Assembly: GCA_002773845.1 (NCBI GenBank)
Contig: PEZZ01000017.1
Location: 6,816-50,337, forward strand
Source of the DNA: Candidatus Buchananbacteria bacterium CG10_big_fil_rev_8_21_14_0_10_42_9
GTDB taxonomy: Bacteria > Patescibacteriota > Patescibacteriia > Buchananbacterales > 21-14-0-10-42-9
DNA: 43,522 nucleotides
Direction of reading: 5' to 3'
Made by a program: the position numbers and the translations under genes
Shown here: piece after piece, positions 1 to 6,393 of the stretch
Layout: each line of letters begins with the position of its first letter
Numbering within the stretch: position 1 is the stretch's first letter
Notes under the pieces: generated by a model
The model's input: the letters and a program-made list of their open reading frames with translations, nothing else
Told to the model about the DNA's origin: nothing
Databases searched by the model: none

Positions 1-1020
1 GGCCATAATCGCGCCGGTGCCGTAAGAAATCAAAACATAATCAGCCACCCAAACAAGAATTTCTTTATTGTTGACTGGGTTAACCGCCTTGACACCTTTT
101 AATTCAACTCCGGTTTTAATTTTACTCTCGTCAGTCCTATCAATATCGGTTTTCAATTGAGATGCCTCAATATAAGCAGCAACTTCTTTATAATTATCAA
201 TTTTATCTTTTAATTTATGAATAATTTGATGCTCTGGAGCGACCACAATGTATGTTGCGCCAAACAAAGTATCTGGGCGCGTGGTAAAAACATTTAATTT
301 TTCGTCACTACCTTTTATTTTAAAATCAACGTTGGCGCCATAACTTTTCCCAATCCAATTGCGCTGCATTAATTTGATTGGTTCAGGCCAATCCAAATAT
401 TCTAAATCGTCCAGCAAACGGTCGGCGTAATCAGTAATTTTTAAAAGCCACTGCTTTAAATTTTTTAGCTCAACTTTTGTGCCACAGCGATCGCATTTAC
501 CGTCAACTACTTCTTCGTTGGCGAGTCCCGTTTTATCTTGCGGACACCAATTGATAGGGATTTCCGCCTCATAGGCGAGTCCCTTCCCCCATAGTTTAAG
601 AAAAATCCACTGTGTCCATTTGTAGTAATTTGGATCAGTGGTGTTGATTTCCCGGTCCCAATCATAGGCAAAACCAAGCGATTGAATTTGGCGTTTAAAA
701 TTTTTAATATTATCTTCTGTCGTTTGTTTCGGATGCGTGCCGGTTTTAATCGCGTAATTTTCCGCCGGCAAACCAAACGCGTCCCAGCCCATCGGATGCA
801 ATACGTCAAAACCTCTCATAGTTAAAAAACGGGTTAAAATATCAGAGGCCGTATAGCCTTCCGGGTGGCCAACGTGTAATCCGTGAGCTGAAGGATATGG
901 GAACATATCTAAAACGTACATATTTGGCCGGCTGGATTCGTCTTTAACTGAAAACGTTTTATATTTGGCCCAATATTTTTGCCATTTAGCTTCTATTTTT
1001 TGATGGTCGTATTTTGGCAT
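1..1020 (-). CDS. leuS: Leucyl-tRNA synthetase, N-terminal part (runs off the window)
   Basis: Class Ia synthetase that charges tRNA-Leu in the cytoplasm. Only the first 340 codons are inside the window; the 3' part lies beyond position 1. Translating the minus strand from the ATG at 1020 gives the HIGH-like motif HGLHVGH (about residues 46-52), [18 protein letters not shown], a zinc-knuckle-like CPQDKTG...CDRCG segment (159-180), and the start of the CP1 editing domain with [12 protein letters not shown] (247-257) and GTGAIMA at the edge. The family is usually 800-850 aa, so more than half is missing only because of the window. No Shine-Dalgarno is evident; a family B palindrome lies directly upstream. 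The window also holds tRNA-Leu(CAG), a substrate. Confidence 0.95.
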   Translation of the reverse strand, partial: MPKYDHQKIEAKWQKYWAKYKTFSVKDESSRPNMYVLDMFPYPSAHGLHVGHPEGYTASDILTRFLTMRGFDVLHPMGWDAFGLPAENYAIKTGTHPKQTTEDNIKNFKRQIQSLGFAYDWDREINTTDPNYYKWTQWIFLKLWGKGLAYEAEIPINWCPQDKTGLANEEVVDGKCDRCGTKVELKNLKQWLLKITDYADRLLDDLEYLDWPEPIKLMQRNWIGKSYGANVDFKIKGSDEKLNVFTTRPDTLFGATYIVVAPEHQIIHKLKDKIDNYKEVAAYIEASQLKTDIDRTDESKIKTGVELKGVKAVNPVNNKEILVWVADYVLISYGTGAIMA

Positions 1021-1030
1021 ACTTGTGGCA

Positions 1031-1064
1031 TCCCCCTTAATTTAAGGGGGAGTTGAGGGGGTTA
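1031..1064 (+). repeat. Family B palindromic element, right arm
   Basis: Hairpin TCCCCCTTAATTTAAGGGGG followed by AGTTGAGGGGGTTA. It forms an inverted pair with the arm at 1400-1437, whose reverse complement has the same order: hairpin, GGGG run, then AGTTACT. The DUF559 remnant's stop codon (1062-1064) lies inside this arm, so the repeat and the gene end are continuous. Confidence 0.75.
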
Positions 1065-1151
1065 CTTAATAAAATCATTTAACTTCTCAAATACTCCTTC
1101 AATATTACCAGTTATTTCAATATTCCAAAACATGCTAACTTTTACTATCAT
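1062..1151 (-). pseudogene. C-terminal remnant of a DUF559 (Vsr/YcjD-like) endonuclease
   Basis: A 29-codon open stretch on the minus strand reads MIVKVSMFWNIEITGNIEGV followed by FEKLNDFIK. This resembles the conserved C-terminus of DUF559 proteins as I recall it (V.RFWNNEI..NIEGV...). DUF559 proteins are about 110-130 aa and belong to the Vsr-like/PD-(D/E)XK nuclease group; the N-terminal catalytic part is missing. Upstream, family A-like and family C repeat sequence replaces the rest of the gene. The fragment and its stop merge into a family B palindrome arm, and the matching inverted arm lies about 250 bp upstream of the fragment, where a start codon would be expected. Likely dead. The identification rests on motif recall, not a search. 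Confidence 0.5.
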
Positions 1152-1182
1152 TCCTCACTGGGGGTGAGGCGGGGTGGGGGTT

Positions 1183-1296
1183 GTCATCCTGAGCGGAGCG
1201 TAAGCGGAGCCGAAGGATCTCATCATAGGTGAAGTTAACAGAGGTGAGATTTCTCGACGGAGTTTACCCCGTACTTGATACGGGGCTCGAAATGAC
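1183..1296. repeat. Family C element (GTCATCCTGAGC...AATGAC)
   Basis: Imperfect long inverted repeat. It opens GTCATCCTGAGCGGAGCG, contains AAGGATCTC and the complementary GAGATTTCTC, includes an inserted smaller palindrome (CCCCGTACTTGATACGGGG), and closes TCGAAATGAC. Related copies lie at 18999-19090, 21519-21640 and 28074-28172. The core resembles a repeat seen in many unrelated bacterial genomes. No coding potential was seen. Confidence 0.8.
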
Positions 1297-1399
1297 AAAT
1301 TGTTTAGCTTTAACACCCCTATCCCCTCTTATGCTAAGCGGGGAACACGCTATTAATGGTACTAGTTGCCTATCAATAAATTAAAAATCCATTTTGAGT

Positions 1400-1437
1400 A
1401 ACTCCCTTACCCCTCTTAAATTAAGAGGGGGATCATC
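1400..1437 (-). repeat. Family B palindromic element, left arm
   Basis: AACTCCCTTACCCCTCTTAA followed by ATTAAGAGGGGGATCATC. Read on the minus strand this is a TCCCCCTCTTAA-type hairpin followed by a G-rich stretch and AGTTACTC, the inverted counterpart of the arm at 1031-1064. The 444-bp gap between leuS and uvrA (1021-1464) is filled by these two arms, the DUF559 remnant and a family C element. I see no intact gene in it. Confidence 0.75.
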
Positions 1438-1464
1438 TAAAAATATTTTTTCATTCTCCATTAG

Positions 1465-4329
1465 CTATTTACCATTCGCCTTTTTCAATTTCATCTCTTC
1501 CTTCAAATATTTACCAGTGTAACTTTTTTTCTCTTTAACAATATCTTCCGGGCGGCCTTCGGCTACAATCTCACCGCCTCGATCGCCGCCTTCCGGCCCT
1601 AAGTCAATCACCCAATCGGCGGATTTAATCACATCCAAATTGTGCTCAATAATCATCACGGTATTACCTTTATCAACCAATTTATTTAACACGTTTAAAA
1701 GGCAGGCAATGTCGGCAAAATGCAAACCAGTGGTTGGTTCATCTAAGATGTATAAAGTTTTACCGGTCGCTCGGCGGGACAATTCAGTTGCTAATTTAAC
1801 CCGTTGAGCCTCTCCGCCGGACAAAGTCGTGGCCGATTGTCCTAACTTCAAATAACCCAGTCCAACATCAAACAAAGTTTTTAACTTATCAAAAATTATA
1901 TCATTCCCTTTAAAAAAATGCATCGCTTCTTCTACCGACATGCTTAAAACATCGGCAATATTTTTTCCTTTAAAATGAATTTCTAAAACTTCTTTTTGGT
2001 AACGCTGGCCATGGCATTCTTCACATTTAACATAGACGTCCGGTAAAAACTGCATTTCCACCTTGACGTAGCCTTCGCCGGCGCACGTTTCACAACGCCC
2101 GCCTTTGGCGTTAAAACTAAATACGCCGACATTGTAACCGCGAATTTTGGCTTCGGGAGTATTGGCAAATAAATCACGGATGTATGTAAACACACCAGTG
2201 TAAGTCGCTGGATTTGACCGCGGGGTACGGCCGATTGGCGATTGGTCAATCGTAATTACTTTATCAATATTTTCTATGCCATTAATGTCTTTGTGTTTAC
2301 CCGGAATATCTTTGGCGCGGTAAAACCTTTTGGCTAGCGCCCTGGCTAAAATATCCAACATTAAAGTTGACTTACCTGATCCTGAAACTCCAGTTAAGCA
2401 CACCAGCATGCCGAGCGGTACCTTAACATTAATATTTTTTAAATTAAATTCTTGCGCGCCGATTACTTCCAAAAACTTCTTATTGCCTTCTCTACGTTTT
2501 GTCGGCGGTTCAATTTTTTCTTTACCCGAAAGATAACGACCGGTAATAGAATTATTGTTTTTTAATATTTGGGCTGGACTGCCAGAAGCAATCACTTCGC
2601 CGCCATTTTCTCCAGCGCCCGGACCCATATCAATAACATGATCAGCCGCTAAGATGGTCATGGAGTCATGCTCTACCACTAATACAGTATTATCCAAATC
2701 GCGTAAATGCCGCAAGGTATCAATTAATTTTTGGTTATCTTTTTGATGCAAACCAATTGACGGCTCATCTAAAATGTAAACAATGCCAGTTAGATTCAAG
2801 CCTAATTGGGTTGCCAGCCGAATGCGCTGTAATTCTCCGCCAGATAGTGTCGTGGAAGTACGGTGCAAGGTAAGATAATTCAAACCAACGTTTTGCAAAA
2901 ATTGCAAACGCTGATGAATTTCTTTAATAATTGAGGTGGCAATTTTTTTATCCTTTTCATCCAAGCTGAGCTTACCTTTAATCTTGCCGTTACTAATACC
3001 AGCAAAAAATTTAACCAGTTCGTCAATTGTCATCGCCGTTAAATCAGCAATATTTTTATCAGAAATTGTAACTAGCAACATATCGCTTTTCAATCTTTTG
3101 CCTTGGCAAACCGGGCAAATGGCCGTACGCATATATTTTTCTAGCTCTTGCTTTAAATATTCAGAGGTTGTTTCTAAATATTTTTCTTCCAGCATCGGGA
3201 TGGCTCCGGGAAAAGTCATGCCGCCATCCACGTCATACTTTTGTTCGCTACTGCCGTGCAACACAATGTTTAAAGCTTCCGCAGATAAATCACTAATCGC
3301 ATCATCTAATAAAAAATTATGGACTTTCGCCACTGCCTCTAACAGCTTCCAGTATTTCGCTTGATTGGAAAAATTTCTAGCCCATGGCTTGATTGCGCCT
3401 TGGGCTAATGTTAATTTTTTGTTTGGAATAACTAGTTCGGGATCAATTTCCAAACACGTGCCAATTCCCAAACATCGGTTACAAGCACCCGCCGGGCTAT
3501 TAAATGAAAAGTTCCTTGGTTCAATGTTGGGTAAGTTAATATTGCACCTTGGGCAATTAAAATATTGCGAGAATAAAATATCCTTGTCCGCACTCGTTAA
3601 CACAATTAGTTGGCCATTGCCTAAATCTAAGGCTAAATCCACCGCTTGGGCTAAATCACGGCGCAGATCGCGCGTTTGGTTGTATTGACTCGCTTTAAAT
3701 TGACTAACTAATATTTCCAAAGTCGGACTGCTATTCCAATCAATATTGCCAGTTAGAGCCGCGTCAATTTTCATAAGTTGACGATTTATTCTAACTTGAC
3801 TATAGCCGGCTTTTTTAATTTCTTTTAAAGTTGAGCTGCGGTCAGATTTTTTATCTTCGTCAACCGGAGATAAAATTGAAATTTCTTTTTCCTTTTTAGT
3901 AATCTCTGTTGCCTGATTGATGATTTGAGTCGGCGTAAGTTTACTCACCTCCTGGCCGCAACGAGGGCAATGTAATTTACCAACACGTGAATAAAGCAAC
4001 CGCAAATAATCATAAATTTCGGTGATTGTTCCGACCGTTGAGCGCGGATTGGTGGCTGAAGTGTGTTGGTCGATTGAAATCGTGGGTGATAATCCATCAA
4101 TCCTATCAACGTCTGGTTTGTCCGCCAAACCTAAAAATTGTTTAGCGTAAGTTGACATGCTTTCAACATATCGCCTCTGGCCCTCAGCAAAAATTGTGTC
4201 AAAGGCTAATGATGATTTGCCCGAACCTGAAAGTCCGGTAATTACCACAAACTTGCCTTGCTCAATATCAACAGAGATGTTTTTTAAATTATTAACGCGA
4301 GCGCGTTTGATAGAGATCACTTTTGGCAT
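1465..4329 (-). CDS. uvrA: UvrABC system protein A (excision nuclease ATPase)
   Basis: Damage-sensing ABC ATPase of nucleotide excision repair; it loads UvrB on lesions. The 954-aa product has two ABC modules. The first Walker A is GLSGSGKSS at about residues 32-40, followed by a CPRCGQ zinc module near 121 and the CPRC...CNRC finger. Two ABC signatures of the LSGGE type are present ([10 protein letters not shown] and [10 protein letters not shown]). The second Walker A is GVSGSGKST, and the C-terminal zinc finger is CETC...CEEC. I chose the ATG at 4329 ([17 protein letters not shown]), which is the usual family start. A longer reading frame from 4377 would begin inside the -35 box of its own promoter (4349-4377). 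Length is normal for UvrA. Monocistronic, divergent from the orphan gene at 4505. Confidence 0.97.
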   Translation of the reverse strand: MPKVISIKRARVNNLKNISVDIEQGKFVVITGLSGSGKSSLAFDTIFAEGQRRYVESMSTYAKQFLGLADKPDVDRIDGLSPTISIDQHTSATNPRSTVGTITEIYDYLRLLYSRVGKLHCPRCGQEVSKLTPTQIINQATEITKKEKEISILSPVDEDKKSDRSSTLKEIKKAGYSQVRINRQLMKIDAALTGNIDWNSSPTLEILVSQFKASQYNQTRDLRRDLAQAVDLALDLGNGQLIVLTSADKDILFSQYFNCPRCNINLPNIEPRNFSFNSPAGACNRCLGIGTCLEIDPELVIPNKKLTLAQGAIKPWARNFSNQAKYWKLLEAVAKVHNFLLDDAISDLSAEALNIVLHGSSEQKYDVDGGMTFPGAIPMLEEKYLETTSEYLKQELEKYMRTAICPVCQGKRLKSDMLLVTISDKNIADLTAMTIDELVKFFAGISNGKIKGKLSLDEKDKKIATSIIKEIHQRLQFLQNVGLNYLTLHRTSTTLSGGELQRIRLATQLGLNLTGIVYILDEPSIGLHQKDNQKLIDTLRHLRDLDNTVLVVEHDSMTILAADHVIDMGPGAGENGGEVIASGSPAQILKNNNSITGRYLSGKEKIEPPTKRREGNKKFLEVIGAQEFNLKNINVKVPLGMLVCLTGVSGSGKSTLMLDILARALAKRFYRAKDIPGKHKDINGIENIDKVITIDQSPIGRTPRSNPATYTGVFTYIRDLFANTPEAKIRGYNVGVFSFNAKGGRCETCAGEGYVKVEMQFLPDVYVKCEECHGQRYQKEVLEIHFKGKNIADVLSMSVEEAMHFFKGNDIIFDKLKTLFDVGLGYLKLGQSATTLSGGEAQRVKLATELSRRATGKTLYILDEPTTGLHFADIACLLNVLNKLVDKGNTVMIIEHNLDVIKSADWVIDLGPEGGDRGGEIVAEGRPEDIVKEKKSYTGKYLKEEMKLKKANGK

Positions 4330-4348
4330 AAATACAAAACAGGAAACC

Positions 4349-4377
4349 AGCTTACCACAAATTCCAGCGACTGTCAA
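4349..4377 (-). promoter_or_regulatory. uvrA promoter
   Basis: On the minus strand, TTGACA (4377-4372), a 17-bp spacer, then TAAGCT (4354-4349). The expected start is about 13 nt before the uvrA ATG at 4329. A 6-bp-arm palindrome, CCTTGG-N8-CCAAGG (4380-4399), lies between this -35 and the divergent -35 at 4400 and could be an operator. Confidence 0.65.
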
Positions 4378-4399
4378 ACCCTTGGTCTATCCGCCAAGG

Positions 4400-4428
4400 T
4401 TGACATTTTCCCTTAATTTTGCTAAATT
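4400..4428 (+). promoter_or_regulatory. Promoter of the orphan GC-rich gene
   Basis: TTGACA (4400-4405), 17-bp spacer, TAAATT (4423-4428). The predicted start near 4435 falls just before a 5'-UTR hairpin whose outer arms are GCGCCAG (4438-4444) and CTGGCGC (4470-4476), with an inner GGCG...CGCC stem. Confidence 0.65.
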
Positions 4429-4437
4429 ATCCGGTTC

Positions 4438-4476
4438 GCGCCAGATATTTAGGGAGGGCGTTGGACCGCCTGGCGC
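4438..4476 (+). promoter_or_regulatory. 5'-UTR hairpin of the orphan gene
   Basis: GCGCCAG...CTGGCGC with a nested GGCG-TTGGAC-CGCC. It sits almost at the predicted 5' end of the transcript, where such stems can stabilise mRNA. It ends about 14 nt before the GAGGGGAG Shine-Dalgarno. Function is inferred from position only. Confidence 0.5.
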
Positions 4477-4504
4477 AGGGCCAGGTCGTTGAGGGGAGAC
4501 TATC

Positions 4505-4918
4505 ATGCAATACCTGCACCCAGGCCGGACGCTGTCCGGACTGTTCATAACCTTGGCCATAATCGGCGCGATTATGTACTTTGCCGCGCCTGTGTGGGCC
4601 GAGGAGACGGCAGAGGCCGGCGCGTGGGTCGGCGATTTCTTCGTCTACGACGAGGGAGCCGACGAGTCGCAGTGGTTTTGCGGCTCGTTCGCCGAACAAG
4701 CGCCACCGCGGCCTTGCGCCGATGTTCGCGAAGAGCTCCAAGACGAACTGCTCCGCCAAGAAGAGCAGTTTCTTGATCACCTTCAAGAGTTCGAGCGTGA
4801 AATGCTCCAACTCGAAAAGGAGATGAGGAAAAACCCGGACCGTTTCCGGGAGGAGCTTGTTTTAGGACCCCATGCGGCTACGGCTGTAGTGGGGTCCAAC
4901 TGCTTTATAGGTAGTTAA
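4505..4918 (+). CDS. Orphan GC-rich secreted or membrane-anchored protein, unknown family
   Basis: Encodes 137 aa of unknown function. Residues 11-31 form a hydrophobic segment followed by PVWAEE, resembling a signal peptide with an AWA/E-type cleavage site. The middle is acidic (ADVREELQDELLRQEEQF) and residues about 75-120 are strongly helical or coiled coil. Sampled lines of the gene are about 67% G+C, far above neighbouring genes, and codons end in G/C. It has its own -35/-10, a 5' hairpin and a strong Shine-Dalgarno (GAGGGG, spacing about 8), unlike most genes here. A long hairpin (4865-4897) lies inside the last codons, so the C-terminus may be an add-on or the true stop may have been lost. 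It overlaps the convergent gene at 4915 by 4 bp. Probably acquired; real rather than spurious because of the full expression signals. Confidence 0.65.
   Translation: MQYLHPGRTLSGLFITLAIIGAIMYFAAPVWAEETAEAGAWVGDFFVYDEGADESQWFCGSFAEQAPPRPCADVREELQDELLRQEEQFLDHLQEFEREMLQLEKEMRKNPDRFREELVLGPHAATAVVGSNCFIGS
4865..4897 (+). terminator. Strong hairpin at the end of the orphan gene
   Basis: GGACCCCA (4865-4872) pairs with TGGGGTCC (4890-4897) around a loop that itself contains CGGCTACGGCTG. There is no clear T-tract (AACTGCTTTATAG follows), so termination is uncertain. It lies within the open frame, before the TAA at 4916-4918. Confidence 0.4.
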
Positions 4919-5082
4919 ACTCGATCAACGATAAATTTGTATAAGACAAAACCAGTAATTAAAGCTAAAGCGCCCTTAACCCAAAACCCCCCTGAATAAA
5001 TCTCATACGCCCAAGACAACACCGCAAACATAGCGCCAAACGCAGAGAGAAAAATCCAATAGTGCTTAGCCTTATTTTTCAT
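4915..5082 (-). CDS. Small two-helix membrane protein coupled to the DsbA-like gene
   Basis: A 55-aa ORF starting MKNKAKHYWIFLSAFGAMFA. Two hydrophobic helices are visible (about residues 8-26 and 37-52), ending YKFIVDRV. The ATG overlaps the TAA of the upstream DsbA-like gene by one base (TAATG), a classic translational-coupling arrangement, which supports it being real. It is the last gene of a two-gene operon and ends against the convergent orphan gene. No family was recognised. Confidence 0.65.
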   Translation of the reverse strand: MKNKAKHYWIFLSAFGAMFAVLSWAYEIYSGGFWVKGALALITGFVLYKFIVDRV

Positions 5083-5837
5083 TAAAGTAATGATTCAATA
5101 ATTTGGGTCAATTGTTTTTCAAGAATGACGCCCTCAAATTTCTGGCCATTGATAAAAAAGGTGGGTGTGGCTTTAACGCCGCGGCTAATACCTTCCTCAA
5201 ATTCGGCATTGACGTCGTCAAAGTATTTGTTGGAATCCAAGCACTCATTAAATTGAAAGCTATCCAGGCCGAGCTGAAAAGCGCCGCGTTTCAAATCAGT
5301 CGCAGATAACTTACTTTGGTCAGCGAACATTAAGTCATGAAACTCCCAAAATTGAGCTTGTTCAAAAGCGCACCGGCCAGCAAGGGCGGCCACCAAGGCG
5401 TTACTATGAATATTAATTAAAGGAAAATCTTTATAAATAAACTGTATTTTATCGCCAAATTTCTCGACCACTTTTTTTAGTATCGGGGCGGCCTGTTGGC
5501 AAAAAGGACACTCAAAATCTGAATACTCTTCAATCACTACTTTGGCTTCTGGATTACCTTTGAACCGCGGCGTAGCTTGGCTAACAGCCGGGGAAGAAGG
5601 GGGTGATAAAGTTTGAGGTAAATTATTTAAAACCGTTTGTCCACCATGTCCATTAACAATATTATTCGGCTCCAAATTGTTTGAATTAGCAGCAAATTTT
5701 CCTACTAGTAGCGCGCTGGCATATAAAACTACAAACGCCCCCAAAAAAATTGCTGGCGCCAAAACAAAGCAGTTACGATACCAACGCCGATTTTTTTTCC
5801 GCGGCTGCTCAAAAGTGGTAAAATTATTGTCGACCAT
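5082..5837 (-). CDS. Membrane-anchored DsbA-family thiol:disulfide oxidoreductase
   Basis: 251 aa. A basic N-terminus (QPRKKNRRWYRN) precedes one transmembrane segment (about residues 25-48), then a Ser/Pro-rich linker and a DsbA/BdbD-type thioredoxin fold. The active site is CPFC within YSDFECPFCQQAAP. The helical insertion follows, then the cis-Pro loop GVKATPTFFINGQ. It probably acts outside the membrane in oxidising or isomerising disulfides and may pair with the DsbB at 14304. The ATG at 5837 is preceded by TATAAT (5851-5846) with only 8 bp between, implying a very short leader. The 3' neighbour at 4915 is translationally coupled. Confidence 0.9.
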   Translation of the reverse strand: MVDNNFTTFEQPRKKNRRWYRNCFVLAPAIFLGAFVVLYASALLVGKFAANSNNLEPNNIVNGHGGQTVLNNLPQTLSPPSSPAVSQATPRFKGNPEAKVVIEEYSDFECPFCQQAAPILKKVVEKFGDKIQFIYKDFPLINIHSNALVAALAGRCAFEQAQFWEFHDLMFADQSKLSATDLKRGAFQLGLDSFQFNECLDSNKYFDDVNAEFEEGISRGVKATPTFFINGQKFEGVILEKQLTQIIESLL

Positions 5838-5845
5838 ACCAAAAT

Positions 5846-5853
5846 ATTATACT
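5846..5853. promoter_or_regulatory. Overlapping divergent -10 boxes
   Basis: ATTATACT reads TATAAT on the minus strand (5851-5846, 8 bp before the DsbA-like ATG) and TATACT on the plus strand (5848-5853, toward the small basic ORF at 5912). The two cannot be occupied at once. The -35 boxes are poor. Confidence 0.45.
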
Positions 5854-5911
5854 ATTTAATCAGCTAGGACAAATTAGCCAACTGTTTAAATTACAACTAT
5901 CCCAAAGGCAT

Positions 5912-6073
5912 ATGGCAACTCTAAAAGATGAGGAGCTAGAAAAACTGGCCCGGAAACAAAATCGGCAAAAACGAGGACGGGCAAAAATGAAAGTTACCGG
6001 CAAACAAAATTTAAAATTACAAAAAATAATCGCTAAAAAAGCCTTTAAATCAAAACCCGAGGGCAAGGCTTGA
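5912..6073 (+). CDS. Small, highly basic protein, unknown
   Basis: 53 aa, starting MATLKDEELEKLARKQNRQK and continuing with many Lys/Arg residues to KSKPEGKA. It has amphipathic helical character, no cysteines and no membrane segment. A weak AAAGG lies before the ATG. The frame stays open upstream to near the divergent promoter, but without an ATG, GTG or TTG. Its TGA overlaps the -35 of the secG promoter. The composition suggests nucleic-acid or ribosome binding, but this is a guess. It could be a chance ORF. Confidence 0.4.
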   Translation: MATLKDEELEKLARKQNRQKRGRAKMKVTGKQNLKLQKIIAKKAFKSKPEGKA

Positions 6074-6098
6074 CAATTATGACTCTTCCTGCTATCAT
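6070..6098 (+). promoter_or_regulatory. Promoter of secG and downstream genes
   Basis: TTGACA (6070-6075), 17-bp spacer, TATCAT (6093-6098), a near-consensus sigma-70-type promoter. It leaves a leader of about 70 nt before the secG ATG. It probably drives secG, the peptide-binding protein, tRNA-Leu and the MazG-like gene, which follow closely. Confidence 0.75.
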
Positions 6099-6174
6099 AA
6101 GCGCAACGTTTTCATCTCGCATACCTACTCTTTAATAACAATACGAATATTAATTTCATTTCGAATATTTCTCT

Positions 6175-6387
6175 ATGCTTTTAGATGTTTTACAAGTTGT
6201 TGTTTCAATTATTTTGATTATTGTCATAATTTTGCAAAACCGGGGTGCTGGCCTTGGGGCAGCCTTTGGGGGAGAGGGCAATGTTTACCGAACTAAACGC
6301 GGCTTAGAAAAAATTCTTTACACTTTGACTATCGTTTTTGCTACCGCTTTCATGGTAGTGTCTTTTTTAAATATTGTGACTGTTTAA
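6175..6387 (+). CDS. secG: Preprotein translocase subunit SecG
   Basis: 70-aa auxiliary subunit of the SecYEG channel. Two transmembrane helices (about residues 3-20 and 48-67) flank the cytoplasmic loop QNRGAGLGAAFGGEGNVYRT, which is the SecG hallmark. Length is normal. First gene after the promoter at 6070; the next gene starts 6 bp after its stop. Confidence 0.92.
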   Translation: MLLDVLQVVVSIILIIVIILQNRGAGLGAAFGGEGNVYRTKRGLEKILYTLTIVFATAFMVVSFLNIVTV

Positions 6388-6393
6388 TACCCC

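Noticed and set aside
1300-1399. N-terminal half of the DUF559 gene
   Set aside because: I looked for the conserved catalytic part here in all minus-strand frames and found only stops and a hairpin (CCCCTCTTATGCTAAGCGGGG).
4330-4377. Longer N-terminus for UvrA
   Set aside because: It would begin inside the -35 box and adds 16 residues not seen in UvrA proteins.
4427-4810. Long minus- and plus-strand ORFs in other frames of the GC-rich gene
   Set aside because: GC-rich codons leave few stops in all frames. Only the 4505-4918 frame has a Shine-Dalgarno, signal peptide and coherent protein.
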